From positions 62,001-126,000 of the forward strand of contig CAZLZR010000001.1 in assembly GCA_964564015.1 (NCBI GenBank): a DNA stretch of 64,000 nucleotides. The letters are read 5' to 3'. This document shows, piece after piece, positions 17,758 to 25,761 of this stretch. Positions within the stretch are counted from its first letter, which is position 1. Each line of letters starts with the position of its first letter. Source of the stretch: Acetivibrio sp964564015 (GTDB lineage: Bacteria > Bacillota > Clostridia > Acetivibrionales > Acetivibrionaceae). A model generated the notes under the pieces. It was not told the origin of the DNA. It ran no database searches and saw only the letters and a program-made list of their open reading frames with translations. The position numbers were made by a program, and so were the translations under genes.

Positions 17758-18070
17758 TAAGGTGGTATCAATAATTTAATAATGGTATCTGAGATATGGG
17801 GTGCATACCTGATATCAAGGAGAGTGAAAGCGGCTGAAGATGCGAATAATTCTGCATTATTGCACAAGACACGTAGCAATACAGTTTTAAGCAGTATTTT
17901 CGTATATTCAATAAGGAGCCTGACGAAATGGATTATGTCTTATCGAAGGGGGAATGGATATGTATTGTTTATTTGTGAACTCTTCTTGACTTTTTGGTCT
18001 CGAAGAGTTTTTTGGTTGGATCGTTTTAGTGGTTAATGGCTTTAAATCAATATAAACAGGGGGTCAAACA
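17758..18070 (+). promoter_or_regulatory. hydG leader with internal hairpins and a terminator: candidate attenuator or riboswitch
   Basis: The gap between the TM1266-type gene and hydG is 313 nt. It contains several possible stems: GATATGGGGT / ACCTGATATC (17792-17816), GCGAATAAT / ATTATTGC (17842-17862) and AATAC / GTATT (17878-17898), then a terminator-like hairpin at 17978-18013, about 60 nt before the hydG start. This is the layout of a transcription-attenuating leader. I could not match it to a known riboswitch class. An 84-codon frame at 17782-18036 spans it, has no good ribosome binding site and covers the terminator, so it is considered chance. Confidence 0.45.
17978..18013 (+). terminator. 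terminator-like hairpin upstream of hydG
   Basis: AACTCTTC / GAAGAGTT stem (8 bp) with a 16-nt loop followed by six Ts. It sits between the TM1266-type gene and hydG, so transcription of the hydGEF genes would depend on read-through or antitermination. Confidence 0.65.
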
Positions 18071-19438
18071 ATGAGTGATTTTATCAATGAAGGTAAAATA
18101 TTTTCGATTTTAAATAATTCAGTAAACCCTGACAAAACAGAGGTCAGGGAAATTATAAGCAAGTCGAGGGAATGCAAAGGACTTACACTCGAGGAAACAG
18201 CGAAGTTGCTGTTTGTGGAAGACAAGGAACTTCTTGAGGAAATATATGATGCAGCAAAATATATAAAAAATAAAATCTACGGTAAAAGGGTTGTGCTGTT
18301 TGCACCTTTATATACCGGTAATGAATGCGTAAATAATTGTCTTTATTGCGGATTCAGAAAAGATAACAAAGAGCTTCACAGAAAAACTCTTGGGCTTGAG
18401 GATATCGTAAATGAAGCTAAAGCGTTGGAACGTCAGGGACACAAGAGGCTTCTACTTATATGCGGTGAACACCCAAAAAAGACAGACGCAGGGCACTTTA
18501 CCAGGGCAATGGAGGCCATATACAAAGCGACCGATATAAGGAGAATAAACATAGAGGCAGCACCGATGAAGGTTGAGGATTATAGACAACTTAAGGAAGC
18601 GGGAATAGGTACGTATGTTATTTTTCAGGAAACATACCACCGGGATACTTATAAGAAGATGCACCCGGTAGGGTTAAAGGCTGACTATGACTGGAGAATA
18701 ACTGCTATTGACAGAGCTTTTGAAGCTGGAATTGATGATGTTGGAGTAGGTGCGCTTCTTGGACTGTATGATTATAAATTTGAGGTTTTAGGTCTATTAA
18801 TGCACTGTATGCACTTTGAAGAACGTTTTGGGGTAGGACCTCATACAATTTCAGTTCCGAGGCTCCGTCCTGCGTTGGGTTGGGGGCTTGAACAAATACC
18901 ATATATGGTCAATGACGAGGAATTTAAGAAAATTGTAGCAATCTACAGGCTATCTGTTCCGTATACGGGCATGATACTTTCAACAAGGGAAAGAGCAGAG
19001 TTCAGGGATGAGCTTTTAAGTATTGGTATTTCACAAATTAGTGCGGGTTCAAAAACAAACCCGGGCGGTTATGCTGAGGATGATGATAAAGCAGATCAGT
19101 TCGAAATAAGCGATAACAGGAGCCTTCCTAAAATGCTTGAGACCATCTGTGACAAAGGGTATATTCCAAGTTTCTGTACTGCTTGCTACAGAAGGTGCCG
19201 TACGGGAGAACACTTTATGGAATATGCAAAGGAAGGTGAAATACATGAATTTTGCCAACCTAATGCAATACTTACTTTCAAGGAAAACCTGCTCGATTAT
19301 GGAAATGAAATGCTTCGTGAAAAAGGTGAAACAATAATTTCCAATGCCTTAAATGAGATAGACGATGAGCAAATGAAGTCGGAAACTATCAAGAAATTGA
19401 AAGAGATAGAAATGGGCAAAAGGGATTTGTATTTTTAA
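18071..19438 (+). CDS. hydG: [FeFe]-hydrogenase maturase HydG (radical SAM tyrosine lyase)
   Basis: 455 residues. Radical-SAM cluster ligands Cys86, Cys90 and Cys93 (CVNNCLYC) and the second, auxiliary-cluster motif CX2CX22C at Cys369, Cys372 and Cys395 (CTAC...HEFC) are both present, as in characterised HydG. It cleaves tyrosine to p-cresol, CO and cyanide and builds the Fe(CO)2(CN)cysteine synthon for the H-cluster. Cytoplasmic. Start has GGGGGT about 8 nt upstream. It is first in a run with hydE (83-nt gap), hydF and a cysteine desulfurase; the leader before it may control the whole set. Confidence 0.97.
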   Translation: MSDFINEGKIFSILNNSVNPDKTEVREIISKSRECKGLTLEETAKLLFVEDKELLEEIYDAAKYIKNKIYGKRVVLFAPLYTGNECVNNCLYCGFRKDNKELHRKTLGLEDIVNEAKALERQGHKRLLLICGEHPKKTDAGHFTRAMEAIYKATDIRRINIEAAPMKVEDYRQLKEAGIGTYVIFQETYHRDTYKKMHPVGLKADYDWRITAIDRAFEAGIDDVGVGALLGLYDYKFEVLGLLMHCMHFEERFGVGPHTISVPRLRPALGWGLEQIPYMVNDEEFKKIVAIYRLSVPYTGMILSTRERAEFRDELLSIGISQISAGSKTNPGGYAEDDDKADQFEISDNRSLPKMLETICDKGYIPSFCTACYRRCRTGEHFMEYAKEGEIHEFCQPNAILTFKENLLDYGNEMLREKGETIISNALNEIDDEQMKSETIKKLKEIEMGKRDLYF

Positions 19439-19521
19439 TACTTATTGAATGAAATATCTTCTTCCATAGATGATTTGATGAATAAAGGAATATAAAATAC
19501 CGGCTGAAAGGGAGTGTTATT

Positions 19522-20865
19522 TTGGAAAATAAATCATATTTAATTATGGCACAAAACTCATCAGAGATGCTCGTAATAAACAAACTATTAAACAAAAGCA
19601 ATATAAATACAGATCTGGTCCCAGCACCACCGGAGTGGGGAACAGTTTGTGCAATTGCAATCAGAATTGAATACTCAGATTTGGAGGCATCAAAAAAACT
19701 CATTGATTTGGCCGGTATTCATACTGCCAAAATACTTGAGGATCGTAAGTTAAAACTTCAGGGGCTTATAGACAGAAAACTTGGTTTGGTAGTATCGGAG
19801 CAATTTTTGGAAATACTGAAAAAAATTGAAAATGGAGATGAACTCAATAAAGAAGATATTGTATATCTTTTAGCGACCGACAAAAAAAGGGAGATTGATG
19901 CAATATTTGCAGCCGCAGACAGAATCAGAAAAGAGACGGTAGGAGATGTTGTGGAAATCAGAGGCGCTATAGAGTTTTCAAATTATTGCAGAAAGAACTG
20001 CAAATACTGCGGTATTGGAGGGAAAAACACTGAAGTAAAAAGATACAGGATGACTGAAGATGAGATTATGGATGTAGTCGGATATTTACATGGTATAGGA
20101 TTGAGGACTGTAATACTTCAGTCTGGAGAAGATCCGTTCTGGAGTACTGGTAAAATCGTAAATATAATAAAGAGAATCAAAGCAGATACAGGTATGAGAA
20201 TAACATTGAGTGTTGGTGAAAAGAACTTTGAAGAATATGCTGAGTTCAAAAATGCCGGTGCTGACAACTTTCTGCTGAAAATTGAAACTACAAACAGGGA
20301 TATTTTTAAGGAGATACATCCCGATGATGACTATGATGTCAGGGTTCAGTGCTCAAAATGGCTCAGAGAACTTGGGTACATCAACGGATCTGGCAATATC
20401 ATCGGGCTTCCGGGTCAGAAGATTGAGGACATTGCGGAAGATATTCTTTTCTTTAAGGAAATGGGGATAAACATGATCGGAATAGGACCATTTATTCCTG
20501 CAAAAGGATCTCCTTTTGAAAATCGTCCTCATGGGGATATTGCCCTTACCTTAAGGACTGTAGCTGTTACAAGGATAGTTTGTAAAAAGGTGTATATTCC
20601 ATCTACAACAGCGCTGGCATCACTTAGTAAAGATGCACAGGTATGGGCGTTAAATGCCGGAGCAAATACTATAATGCTCATAAATACGCCGCTAGAGTAC
20701 AGATCCAGCTATAATATTTATGACAACAAGAATATGGTTGATTTAATGTCTGCTGTTTATGCAGTTGAAAAGGCTGCAAACAGGAGGCTTCCATCATACC
20801 TGAAGCTTCCTTCAAATGTAGAGTTTCATGAATTGAACAAAATAAAAACGGAAGGTGGTAATTGA
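19522..20865 (+). CDS. hydE: [FeFe]-hydrogenase maturase HydE with N-terminal DUF3343 domain
   Basis: 447 residues, about 95 more than usual HydE. Start is TTG at 19522, with AAAGGGAG 8 nt before it. Residues 1-68 (SYLIMAQNSSEMLVINKLL, LVPAPPEWGTVCAIAIRIE with Cys43) look like a DUF3343 (putative Se/S carrier-like) domain. HydE proper starts near residue 95, with radical-SAM ligands Cys156, Cys160 and Cys163 (CRKNCKYC) followed by GIGG, and the barrel continues to about 430 (ILQSGEDPFW, GNIIGLPGQ, GIGPFIPAKGSPF). HydE converts the HydG synthon on the way to the 2Fe subcluster. The extra domain is the odd feature and suggests a sulfur-linked carrier or regulatory function (inference). Confidence 0.95.
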   Translation: MENKSYLIMAQNSSEMLVINKLLNKSNINTDLVPAPPEWGTVCAIAIRIEYSDLEASKKLIDLAGIHTAKILEDRKLKLQGLIDRKLGLVVSEQFLEILKKIENGDELNKEDIVYLLATDKKREIDAIFAAADRIRKETVGDVVEIRGAIEFSNYCRKNCKYCGIGGKNTEVKRYRMTEDEIMDVVGYLHGIGLRTVILQSGEDPFWSTGKIVNIIKRIKADTGMRITLSVGEKNFEEYAEFKNAGADNFLLKIETTNRDIFKEIHPDDDYDVRVQCSKWLRELGYINGSGNIIGLPGQKIEDIAEDILFFKEMGINMIGIGPFIPAKGSPFENRPHGDIALTLRTVAVTRIVCKKVYIPSTTALASLSKDAQVWALNAGANTIMLINTPLEYRSSYNIYDNKNMVDLMSAVYAVEKAANRRLPSYLKLPSNVEFHELNKIKTEGGN

Positions 20866-20866
20866 A

Positions 20867-22084
20867 ATGAATAACACTCCTGTTGCTAACAGGCTTCATA
20901 TTGCGATTTTTGGAAGACGCAATGCAGGTAAGTCGACTCTGATTAACGCTATTACAGGTCAGGATATAGCTGTTGTCTCAAATATTCCCGGGACTACGAC
21001 GGATCCCGTCTATAAAACTATGGAGCTTTTGCCCTTAGGTCCCGTAGTTATAATAGATACTGCTGGAATTGATGATTTTGGCGATTTAGGAAACTTACGA
21101 GTGGAAAAAACATATGATGTTTTAAGGAAGACTAACTTTGCTATTTTTGTATTTGACGCCCAAGAGGGCATAACTGAGTCGGACAAAAACTTTTTGCTGG
21201 AGATAAAGAGCAGGAAAGTATCGCTTATTGCAGTATTAAACAAAAGTGATAAAATTAAGACAGGATCGCCCGGTGTTGATGAATACGAAAAGGAACTTGG
21301 TGTGCCTGTCTGTGAGGTTAGTGCACAGAATAGAACCGGAATTGACGAATTAAAGCAGTTGATTGCAAAGCATGCAAAGTTTGATGAAGCAAATATTAGT
21401 ATAGTTGGAGATCTTATAAATCCGGGTGATGTTGTCGTACTGGTAACACCTATTGACAGCGGAGCACCTAAAGGACGTATGATTCTGCCACAGCAGCAGA
21501 CTATAAGGGATATTCTCGACAATGATGCAATAGTTGTGGTAACAAAAGAATTTCAACTGAAAGAGACACTTGAAAGCCTTGCGAAAAAACCATCCCTAGT
21601 TATAACCGATTCCCAGGCATTCTCAAAGGTTTCGGCAGAAACTCCGGAGGATATAAGGTTGACATCGTTTTCCATATTGTATGCAAGATATAAAGGTGAA
21701 CTTGATCAATTGGTAAAAGGCCTTAAGAAAATTGAGGAATTGAAAGACGGAAGCAGAGTATTGATCGTGGAGGGCTGTACCCATCACCGTCAGGAAGATG
21801 ATATAGGAAAGAACAAAATACCACGTTGGATCAGGCAGATGTCCGGAGCGGAAATTGAATTCGAATGGGCATCGGGAACATATTTCCCAAAGGATATAGA
21901 AAAATTCGATCTTATTGTTCACTGCGGGGGTTGCATGCTCAATAGATTGGAAATGCAATACAGAATTAATTATTCGCAACAGAGCAATGTTGCCATTACA
22001 AATTACGGGATGCTGATTGCATCTTCACAGGGAATACTAAAAAGAGCACTTGAACCTTTTCTATCCGAGTATTTACAATTTTAG
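20867..22084 (+). CDS. hydF: [FeFe]-hydrogenase maturation GTPase HydF
   Basis: 405 residues from the ATG at 20867, one base after the hydE stop; GGAAGGTGG ends 8 nt before it, so the upstream in-frame GTG at 20855 is rejected. GTPase domain: P-loop GRRNAGKS (16-23), switch PGTTTDP, DTAG and NKSD. The C-terminal cluster domain has CTH (Cys304, His306) and HCGGC near residue 352, the CxH...HCxxC ligands of its [4Fe-4S] cluster. HydF is the scaffold on which the 2Fe subcluster is assembled and from which it is passed to the hydrogenase. Operon member between hydE and the desulfurase. Confidence 0.96.
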   Translation: MNNTPVANRLHIAIFGRRNAGKSTLINAITGQDIAVVSNIPGTTTDPVYKTMELLPLGPVVIIDTAGIDDFGDLGNLRVEKTYDVLRKTNFAIFVFDAQEGITESDKNFLLEIKSRKVSLIAVLNKSDKIKTGSPGVDEYEKELGVPVCEVSAQNRTGIDELKQLIAKHAKFDEANISIVGDLINPGDVVVLVTPIDSGAPKGRMILPQQQTIRDILDNDAIVVVTKEFQLKETLESLAKKPSLVITDSQAFSKVSAETPEDIRLTSFSILYARYKGELDQLVKGLKKIEELKDGSRVLIVEGCTHHRQEDDIGKNKIPRWIRQMSGAEIEFEWASGTYFPKDIEKFDLIVHCGGCMLNRLEMQYRINYSQQSNVAITNYGMLIASSQGILKRALEPFLSEYLQF

Positions 22085-22099
22085 TAAAGGGGAAATTCT

Positions 22100-23257
22100 A
22101 TGATATATCTTGACAATGCCGCGACTTCCTATCCAAAGCCTGAAAAAGTATATGATGAAATGCTAAAGTGCATGAAAGAGTACTGTGCGAACCCAGGACG
22201 CGGGGGGCATGATATGTCCTTGAAATCCGGAAGGGCAATTATGGAGGCAAGGGAGACGATAGCACAATTCTTTAATATAAAGGATCCTATGAGACTTGTG
22301 TTTACAAAAAATGCTACAGAAGCATTGAATATTGCCATTAAGGGAGTATTGAAGAAGGGTGATCATGTAATAACAACAAGTATGGAGCACAATTCTGTAA
22401 TAAGGCCGTTGAAAACCCTTGAGAGAGATTTAGGGATAGAATTAACCATAGTAAAGGGAAATGAGTTTGGCGAAATAGATCCGGAATATATCAGAAACAG
22501 TATTAAGGGCAATACCCGGATGATAGTATGTACTTTGTCATCTAATGTAAATGGCATAATTATGCCAATAAGAGATATTGGTGGGATAGCCAGGGAAAAG
22601 GGTATTATTTTTTTGGTTGACGCCTCTCAGGGTGCCGGAACTATTGAAGTAGATGTTGAATATATGAACATAGACATGATGGCCTTTCCAGGGCACAAAG
22701 CATTGCTTGGACCACAGGGAACGGGTGGGCTGTACGTTGCTGACGGAATTGATGTGAATTCAATTTTACAGGGAGGTACCGGCAGTAGTTCTGAAAATAT
22801 GTTCCAACCGGAAATATTGCCGGATGCTTTGGAAAGCGGCACATTAAATACACCGGGAATAGTTGGACTAAGCAGTGGGATAGCATTTATAAATTCTTTC
22901 GGACTTTTAAATATGAAAAAATATAAAAATTTGCTGATCAATAAAATATTTGATGGACTTTTTAACATAAATGGAGTTATAATATATAGTAAAAAAGAAA
23001 TGAGTAATAATTCCGGTATCATTGCCTTCAATTTTAAGGAAATTGATTCTACCGAAGTTAGTTATGTACTTGATAAAGCATATGGTATTGCATCAAGAGC
23101 AGGGCTTCATTGTTCTCCTCTAGCTCATCAGACTTTGGGCACAATTAAAGGTGGGATTGTAAGAATTAGTGTGGGATGCTTTAATACTCTTGAAGAAATT
23201 GATACACTGCTTTGTGCTTTGCGGGAAATATCCGACTGTTCAAAGTATGTTGTATAA
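22100..23257 (+). CDS. cysteine desulfurase family protein (class V aminotransferase)
   Basis: 385 residues. PLP enzyme: Schiff-base Lys in FPGHKALLGPQG, cofactor residues in TKNATEALN, TSMEHNSV and VDASQGAG, and the reactive Cys in SRAGLHCSPLAH. Start has AAAGGGG about 10 nt upstream; it lies 15 nt after hydF, clearly in the same operon. It should remove sulfur (or selenium) from cysteine as a persulfide. The sequence resembles the TIGR01977 branch, which I recall as often clustered with DUF3343 proteins; here DUF3343 is fused to HydE two genes upstream. It may feed sulfur to cluster assembly in H-cluster maturation (inference). Confidence 0.9.
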   Translation: MIYLDNAATSYPKPEKVYDEMLKCMKEYCANPGRGGHDMSLKSGRAIMEARETIAQFFNIKDPMRLVFTKNATEALNIAIKGVLKKGDHVITTSMEHNSVIRPLKTLERDLGIELTIVKGNEFGEIDPEYIRNSIKGNTRMIVCTLSSNVNGIIMPIRDIGGIAREKGIIFLVDASQGAGTIEVDVEYMNIDMMAFPGHKALLGPQGTGGLYVADGIDVNSILQGGTGSSSENMFQPEILPDALESGTLNTPGIVGLSSGIAFINSFGLLNMKKYKNLLINKIFDGLFNINGVIIYSKKEMSNNSGIIAFNFKEIDSTEVSYVLDKAYGIASRAGLHCSPLAHQTLGTIKGGIVRISVGCFNTLEEIDTLLCALREISDCSKYVV

Positions 23258-23555
23258 AAATTAACATAATATGTAAGGCGTGGAGTTTTGCACCTGATAA
23301 TGGGTGTGTTTTTAGAATATGCATACCCAGTAAATTTATATGTTGGAAATTGTTTAAATTATATGTTATAATATAATTTATAAATAAAATATAGAATAAA
23401 AAGCATATCTATATTATATAAGATTCGTATTAGAGTAAAATATTTAGTACTTGAGTTCATAGTATCAATCGCCGCAAGTATTGCATACAACTTAGTTAAT
23501 TTTTTTATTGTGAGTACAATGTTAAAAAGATATGGGGTTTGAGGGGGATTATTTG
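23258..23555. other. gap between the hyd operon and the pilM-like gene
   Basis: AT-rich. A weak hairpin CACC / GGTG followed by TGTTTTTA (23291-23312) may end the hyd operon. A promoter-like TTGGAA-N18-TATAAT pair is at 23343-23372. No gene or structured RNA seen. Confidence 0.5.
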
Positions 23556-24662
23556 ATGCTGTTTGATTTGTTTAGCAGTAAGACTTCTATGGTTTGTATT
23601 GATGTCGGCTATAGGAATATTAAGGTAGTAGAAGTTTCAGTTAAGAAGAATAACTCTATTTTTATAGAGAACTATGGTATTGTGCCGACACCTCAGAATA
23701 GTATTAAAAATGGTGCGATATATGATGTTGACCAGGTGCTTACTTCGATAAAAGCTCTCATCAAAGAGCAGAATATGAAAGCTAAGAATGCAAAGATTAT
23801 TATGTCTGGTACAAACATTATTACTCGAATTTATCTGATAGACAAGGTTGCAGGTGAGAATGAGGATTTCACTATAAAAAACTCAATGCCGCAGTTTCTT
23901 CCTGTTGACATAGATAATTACAGGGTTGACTATAAAATACTTCAAACAATAAGAGAGAGGGATATAGAGAAATACAAGGTTTTCGTAACTGCAGTTCCGA
24001 GAAATATTCTGCAAAGCTATGTAGATGTATTGCAAGGGCTGGATTTGAAACCTCTTGCCGTAGATATTCCTGCAAACAGTACTGCCAAGTTCTTTAACAG
24101 AGAAATATACACTAAAGATATGGATAACTTTTACGCAAAGAGAAAGTTTAGGAAAGTTGAAAGTGACACCTATGCGGTTCTTGATTTTGGTTCCGAGACT
24201 ACAATTGTTAATTTTCTTAAGGACAGAGTTCTTGAATTTAATAAAGTTATTTTATCAGGAAGTTCAAATATGGATGACCACATATCTAAGGAATTGGGAA
24301 TAACCCTTCTTGAGGCCGAAAAGATTAAAAAGCAATACGGAATGGTTGTACCAAACAATCTTTCAAAGAGAGATCACGTAGTAGCTTATGGAAAGATCAG
24401 TGCATTTATCGAAAGACTTGCAAAGCAAATAGTCAAGTGCTTTGAGTTTTATATCGACAGGTGCTATGGTACTCCAATATCCAAGATATTTATAATAGGC
24501 GGGGGCTCACAGCTTAATGGACTTAGTCAATATCTGTTCCAACTCTTTAACGTGCCGGTATATCCTGTTGGATTACTTAACTTAAAAGGGGTTGAACTGA
24601 AGAAAACTCTTGATAAAGATAAGTTGAATTATCTCATAAATTCCGTTGGAATTTCGCTGTAA
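23556..24662 (+). CDS. PilM-like actin-fold protein
   Basis: 368 residues from the ATG at 23556, which has GAGGGGGA 7 nt before it (an upstream ATG at 23532 lies ahead of that site and is rejected). Actin-like ATPase fold: VCIDVGYRNIKVVEV (phosphate 1), YAVLDFGSETTIVNFL (phosphate 2) and IFIIGGGSQLNGL (adenosine motif). This is the pattern of PilM/FtsA-like proteins (SHS2 insertion at about 90-170), which form the cytoplasmic ring of type IV pilus machines. No pilN, pilO or other pilus gene is next to it, so it is either a stand-alone paralogue or separated from its operon. Confidence 0.8.
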   Translation: MLFDLFSSKTSMVCIDVGYRNIKVVEVSVKKNNSIFIENYGIVPTPQNSIKNGAIYDVDQVLTSIKALIKEQNMKAKNAKIIMSGTNIITRIYLIDKVAGENEDFTIKNSMPQFLPVDIDNYRVDYKILQTIRERDIEKYKVFVTAVPRNILQSYVDVLQGLDLKPLAVDIPANSTAKFFNREIYTKDMDNFYAKRKFRKVESDTYAVLDFGSETTIVNFLKDRVLEFNKVILSGSSNMDDHISKELGITLLEAEKIKKQYGMVVPNNLSKRDHVVAYGKISAFIERLAKQIVKCFEFYIDRCYGTPISKIFIIGGGSQLNGLSQYLFQLFNVPVYPVGLLNLKGVELKKTLDKDKLNYLINSVGISL

Positions 24663-24712
24663 TCCAAGTATTAGCGAAATAAAATCCTATAAAAGTTCGA
24701 AATTATTTAGTG

Positions 24713-24740
24713 CCCCAGAATAAAATACTGGGGTATTTGT
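24713..24740 (+). terminator. weak terminator after the pilM-like gene
   Basis: CCCCAG / CTGGGG stem (24713-24733) with a 9-nt loop followed by TATTTGT. Confidence 0.5.
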
Positions 24741-24848
24741 GTATAATCTTGAATATATTTATAATATAATAAAAAATATTAATTATTATCAGACATAAAT
24801 TGAATAATAGAGTATAATATATTAAAATGATGAATGAGGTGGTTGATT

Positions 24849-25013
24849 ATGGATCAAAGTTTAATAAAAAAATTAGTAACAATAGTATTGGTAGTTATTT
24901 TGTTTGTAATTTTGTTTAACGTTTTATCCTGGCTCGCATATAGGTTGTTGCCGATTGCTTTATTGATTTGTGCCGGATATGTTATCTACAAGCTGTTTAA
25001 TAAAAATAAATGA
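24849..25013 (+). CDS. small single-pass or hairpin membrane protein (54 aa)
   Basis: 54 residues: MDQSLIKKLVTIVL..., with two hydrophobic stretches (about 8-28 and 33-47) and a basic tail KLFNKNK. Start has GAGGTGG 6-7 nt upstream, which argues for a real gene despite its size. Followed by a large hairpin. Function unknown; inner membrane expected. Confidence 0.55.
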   Translation: MDQSLIKKLVTIVLVVILFVILFNVLSWLAYRLLPIALLICAGYVIYKLFNKNK

Positions 25014-25029
25014 TTTTTGCATATTAATA

Positions 25030-25071
25030 CAGCCAAATGTGGAATTTGATTAAAAATCTCACATTTGGCTG
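25030..25071. terminator. hairpin between convergent genes
   Basis: A perfect 12-bp inverted repeat (CAGCCAAATGTG / CACATTTGGCTG) with an 18-nt loop, between the 54-aa gene and the minus-strand gene ending at 25099. The T-tails are poor. Confidence 0.6.
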
Positions 25072-25098
25072 TCTAGCAGTTAATGTTATTCAGCGCTT

Positions 25099-25713
25099 TT
25101 ACAATATGAGTTTGATATTTTCCCAGAGAACATCACAAAGCTCTGCCGGTTCAAAACTATTTCCGTATTCCTCGAGAGGGGCATCACTATTTCCAATAGC
25201 GCACCCTTTTTCATCAACACTTGCAGAAAGATAGAAGTTTGTATCCTTAAAACCCCTTCTTTCGAATATTTCAATCATTTGAGTAATGCTTAGCAGAGGA
25301 AGACAATCCTCCTTGCTAAAAGTTGTAGGGCGCTCATAAGCAAATTCAAAGTCTAAGTCTTCATCAAAGCCTTCGTCTTCAGAATAGTCGCTATCGATAC
25401 TTTCGAATTCCTCTTCTTCCAATGCGGAACTTTGCTTATTGTCCGAGCTAAGCATACTGCTTTCATCGTCTTCTTCCAAGGCATCATCTTTTTCATTTCT
25501 GGGGCGCCTTATATCTATCAGGGTAATATGATTGTGATATAAATGAATATCACCTACAACAAAGTCGATTTCATCATATTCCTCAGTTTCTGCATTTTTA
25601 CATATATAGGCTACTGCAAGGTCGTACTTTTCAGGAAGCCAGAGCTCACGAAGACTCACTTTTTGACTATCGTTAAGTGCGGCAATATCTTCCTTTGTAA
25701 TATTCCTCTTCAT
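25099..25713 (-). CDS. acidic protein of unknown function
   Basis: 204 residues with a strong ribosome binding site (AAGGAGGAAA, about 7 nt upstream). Residues 85-140 are very acidic and probably unstructured (EEDDESS, EEEEFESIDSDYSEDEGFDEDLDFEF). The flanking parts are ordered: an N-terminal beta-rich portion (LAVAYICKNAETEEYDEIDFVVGDIHLYHNHITLIDIRR) and a C-terminal helical/beta part. No signal peptide. No family recognised. Lies 49 nt after the GH5 gene on the same strand, so it could be its downstream neighbour in the same transcript reading from the GH5 gene. Confidence 0.6.
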   Translation of the reverse strand: MKRNITKEDIAALNDSQKVSLRELWLPEKYDLAVAYICKNAETEEYDEIDFVVGDIHLYHNHITLIDIRRPRNEKDDALEEDDESSMLSSDNKQSSALEEEEFESIDSDYSEDEGFDEDLDFEFAYERPTTFSKEDCLPLLSITQMIEIFERRGFKDTNFYLSASVDEKGCAIGNSDAPLEEYGNSFEPAELCDVLWENIKLIL

Positions 25714-25761
25714 AATTTATTTCCTCCTTATATATAGATATAGAGTTTTTTATCTATAGTA

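Noticed and set aside
17782..18036. 84-codon plus-strand frame before hydG
   Set aside because: No ribosome binding site at useful distance, no recognisable protein pattern, and it runs through a terminator hairpin; treated as leader RNA.
21010..21522. 170-codon minus-strand frame within hydF
   Set aside because: Shadow of the hydF coding sequence; all conserved HydF motifs are on the plus strand.
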